From Lachnospiraceae bacterium OF09-6 (GTDB taxonomy: Bacteria > Bacillota > Clostridia > Lachnospirales > Lachnospiraceae), in the NCBI GenBank assembly GCA_003435055.1, contig QUMM01000025.1:1-50698 (forward strand): a DNA stretch of 50,698 bases, in the 5' to 3' direction. Below, piece by piece: positions 50,541-50,698 of the stretch. The position numbers were made by a program, and so were the translations under genes. The notes beneath the pieces are model-generated. The model did no database searches and was not told the DNA's origin. It saw nothing but the letters and a program-made list of their open reading frames with translations. Each line of letters begins with the position of its first letter. Positions within the stretch are counted from its first letter, which is position 1.

Positions 50541-50698
50541 CCACCTGCTCGGCAGGTGGAGGGAGTAGCTTTAGCTTCAAGTAAAAAACCTCCTGTGATA
50601 ATATAAAAGTGGGTCCGCAAAACTCACAAAATATAATCAAGGAGGTATCCAAAATGGATAAGAACAGTTTAAGTCATACAACATGGGAATGCAAGTAT
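50541..50698 (+). mobile_element. left end of an IS200/IS605-type element
   Basis: A subterminal hairpin CCACCTG-CTCGG-CAGGTGG (50541-50559), typical of these elements that lack terminal inverted repeats, is followed by a leader and a transposase start. The element runs off the window, so its exact left tip and right end cannot be fixed. Confidence 0.7.
50654..50698 (+). CDS. tnpA: IS200/IS605-type Y1 transposase TnpA, N-terminal fragment
   Basis: Only 15 codons are in the window (MDKNSLSHTTWECKY), cut by the window edge. The pattern HTTWECKY matches the first strand of IS200-type single-stranded-DNA transposases, normally about 130-155 residues with an HUH motif further on. AAGGAGGT precedes the ATG, and the subterminal hairpin upstream supports the call. 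Confidence 0.75.
   Translation, partial: MDKNSLSHTTWECKY

Noticed and set aside
1..50698. tRNA, rRNA or known riboswitch genes
   Set aside because: No cloverleaf, rRNA-like conserved stretch or familiar riboswitch core was recognised; this cannot be excluded without a covariance-model search.

Overview
The window looks like a chromosomal segment of a gut Clostridium-like anaerobe of the family Lachnospiraceae (Blautia / Mediterraneibacter / Dorea group); the genus cannot be fixed from this sequence alone. Reasons: strong AGGAGG-type ribosome binding sites, moderately low GC, many RbsA/RbsC/RbsB-type sugar ABC importers with YesM/YesN-type two-component systems, a 4Fe-4S aldo/keto reductase, DegV, a DUF3237 protein, an oleate hydratase, and dispersed palindromic repeats. 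No rRNA, tRNA, CRISPR array or prophage was seen.

Layout. 1-2080: a 63-bp tandem repeat, an Fe-S aldo/keto reductase and a convergent GNAT acetyltransferase. 2149-11390: a LacI-regulated sugar operon with four GAAAC-GGTT-type operators, an aldo/keto reductase, an FGGY kinase, DeoC, a D-allulose/tagatose 3-epimerase-like enzyme and a complete ABC importer, closed by a perfect 12-bp terminator hairpin. 11503-17655: household genes (flavin reductase-like, DegV, VOC, mutarotase-like), an internally duplicated methyltransferase, a LysR regulator and an orphan trpF. 17667-26837: a second sugar-uptake block with an ABC-ATPase homologue that has lost every catalytic motif, an HSL-type esterase, binding protein, active ATPase, permease, YesN/YesM pair and DUF3237 protein. 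27046-29575: DUF4342 protein and an OmpR/EnvZ-type pair. 29811-34348: two esterases, an ATP-grasp enzyme, a DUF3877-like protein and an SGNH hydrolase. 34431-42014: a third sugar block, a YesM/YesN pair divergent from an AraGHF-like importer followed by a URO-D-like protein. 42042-47107: a histidine-kinase remnant, an MFS transporter, a small protein, an AraC regulator, the intact paralogous kinase and a response regulator with an internal deletion. 47343-50698: a C39-like peptidase, an oleate hydratase and the left end of an IS200/IS605 element.

How the genes work together: three separate ribose/arabinose-type importers each sit beside their own regulator and a different set of enzymes, so the segment is mainly a sugar-foraging region. 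The transporter blocks look more AT-rich than the household genes between them, by eye, suggesting modular acquisition.

Reading caution: nine genes carry a single-base indel (eight deletions, one insertion), each in or beside a run of the same base, and each with the correct frame resuming at once and running to a sensible stop. I treat most of these as probable sequencing or assembly errors, give corrected spans, and say so in each entry. The strongest candidates for undescribed biology are the motif-less ABC-ATPase homologue, the CTGAACAGATAC element placed just ahead of ribosome binding sites, the 58-bp palindromes at gene 3' ends, the 170-bp inverted-repeat element at 31461, and the transporter-linked URO-D-like protein.
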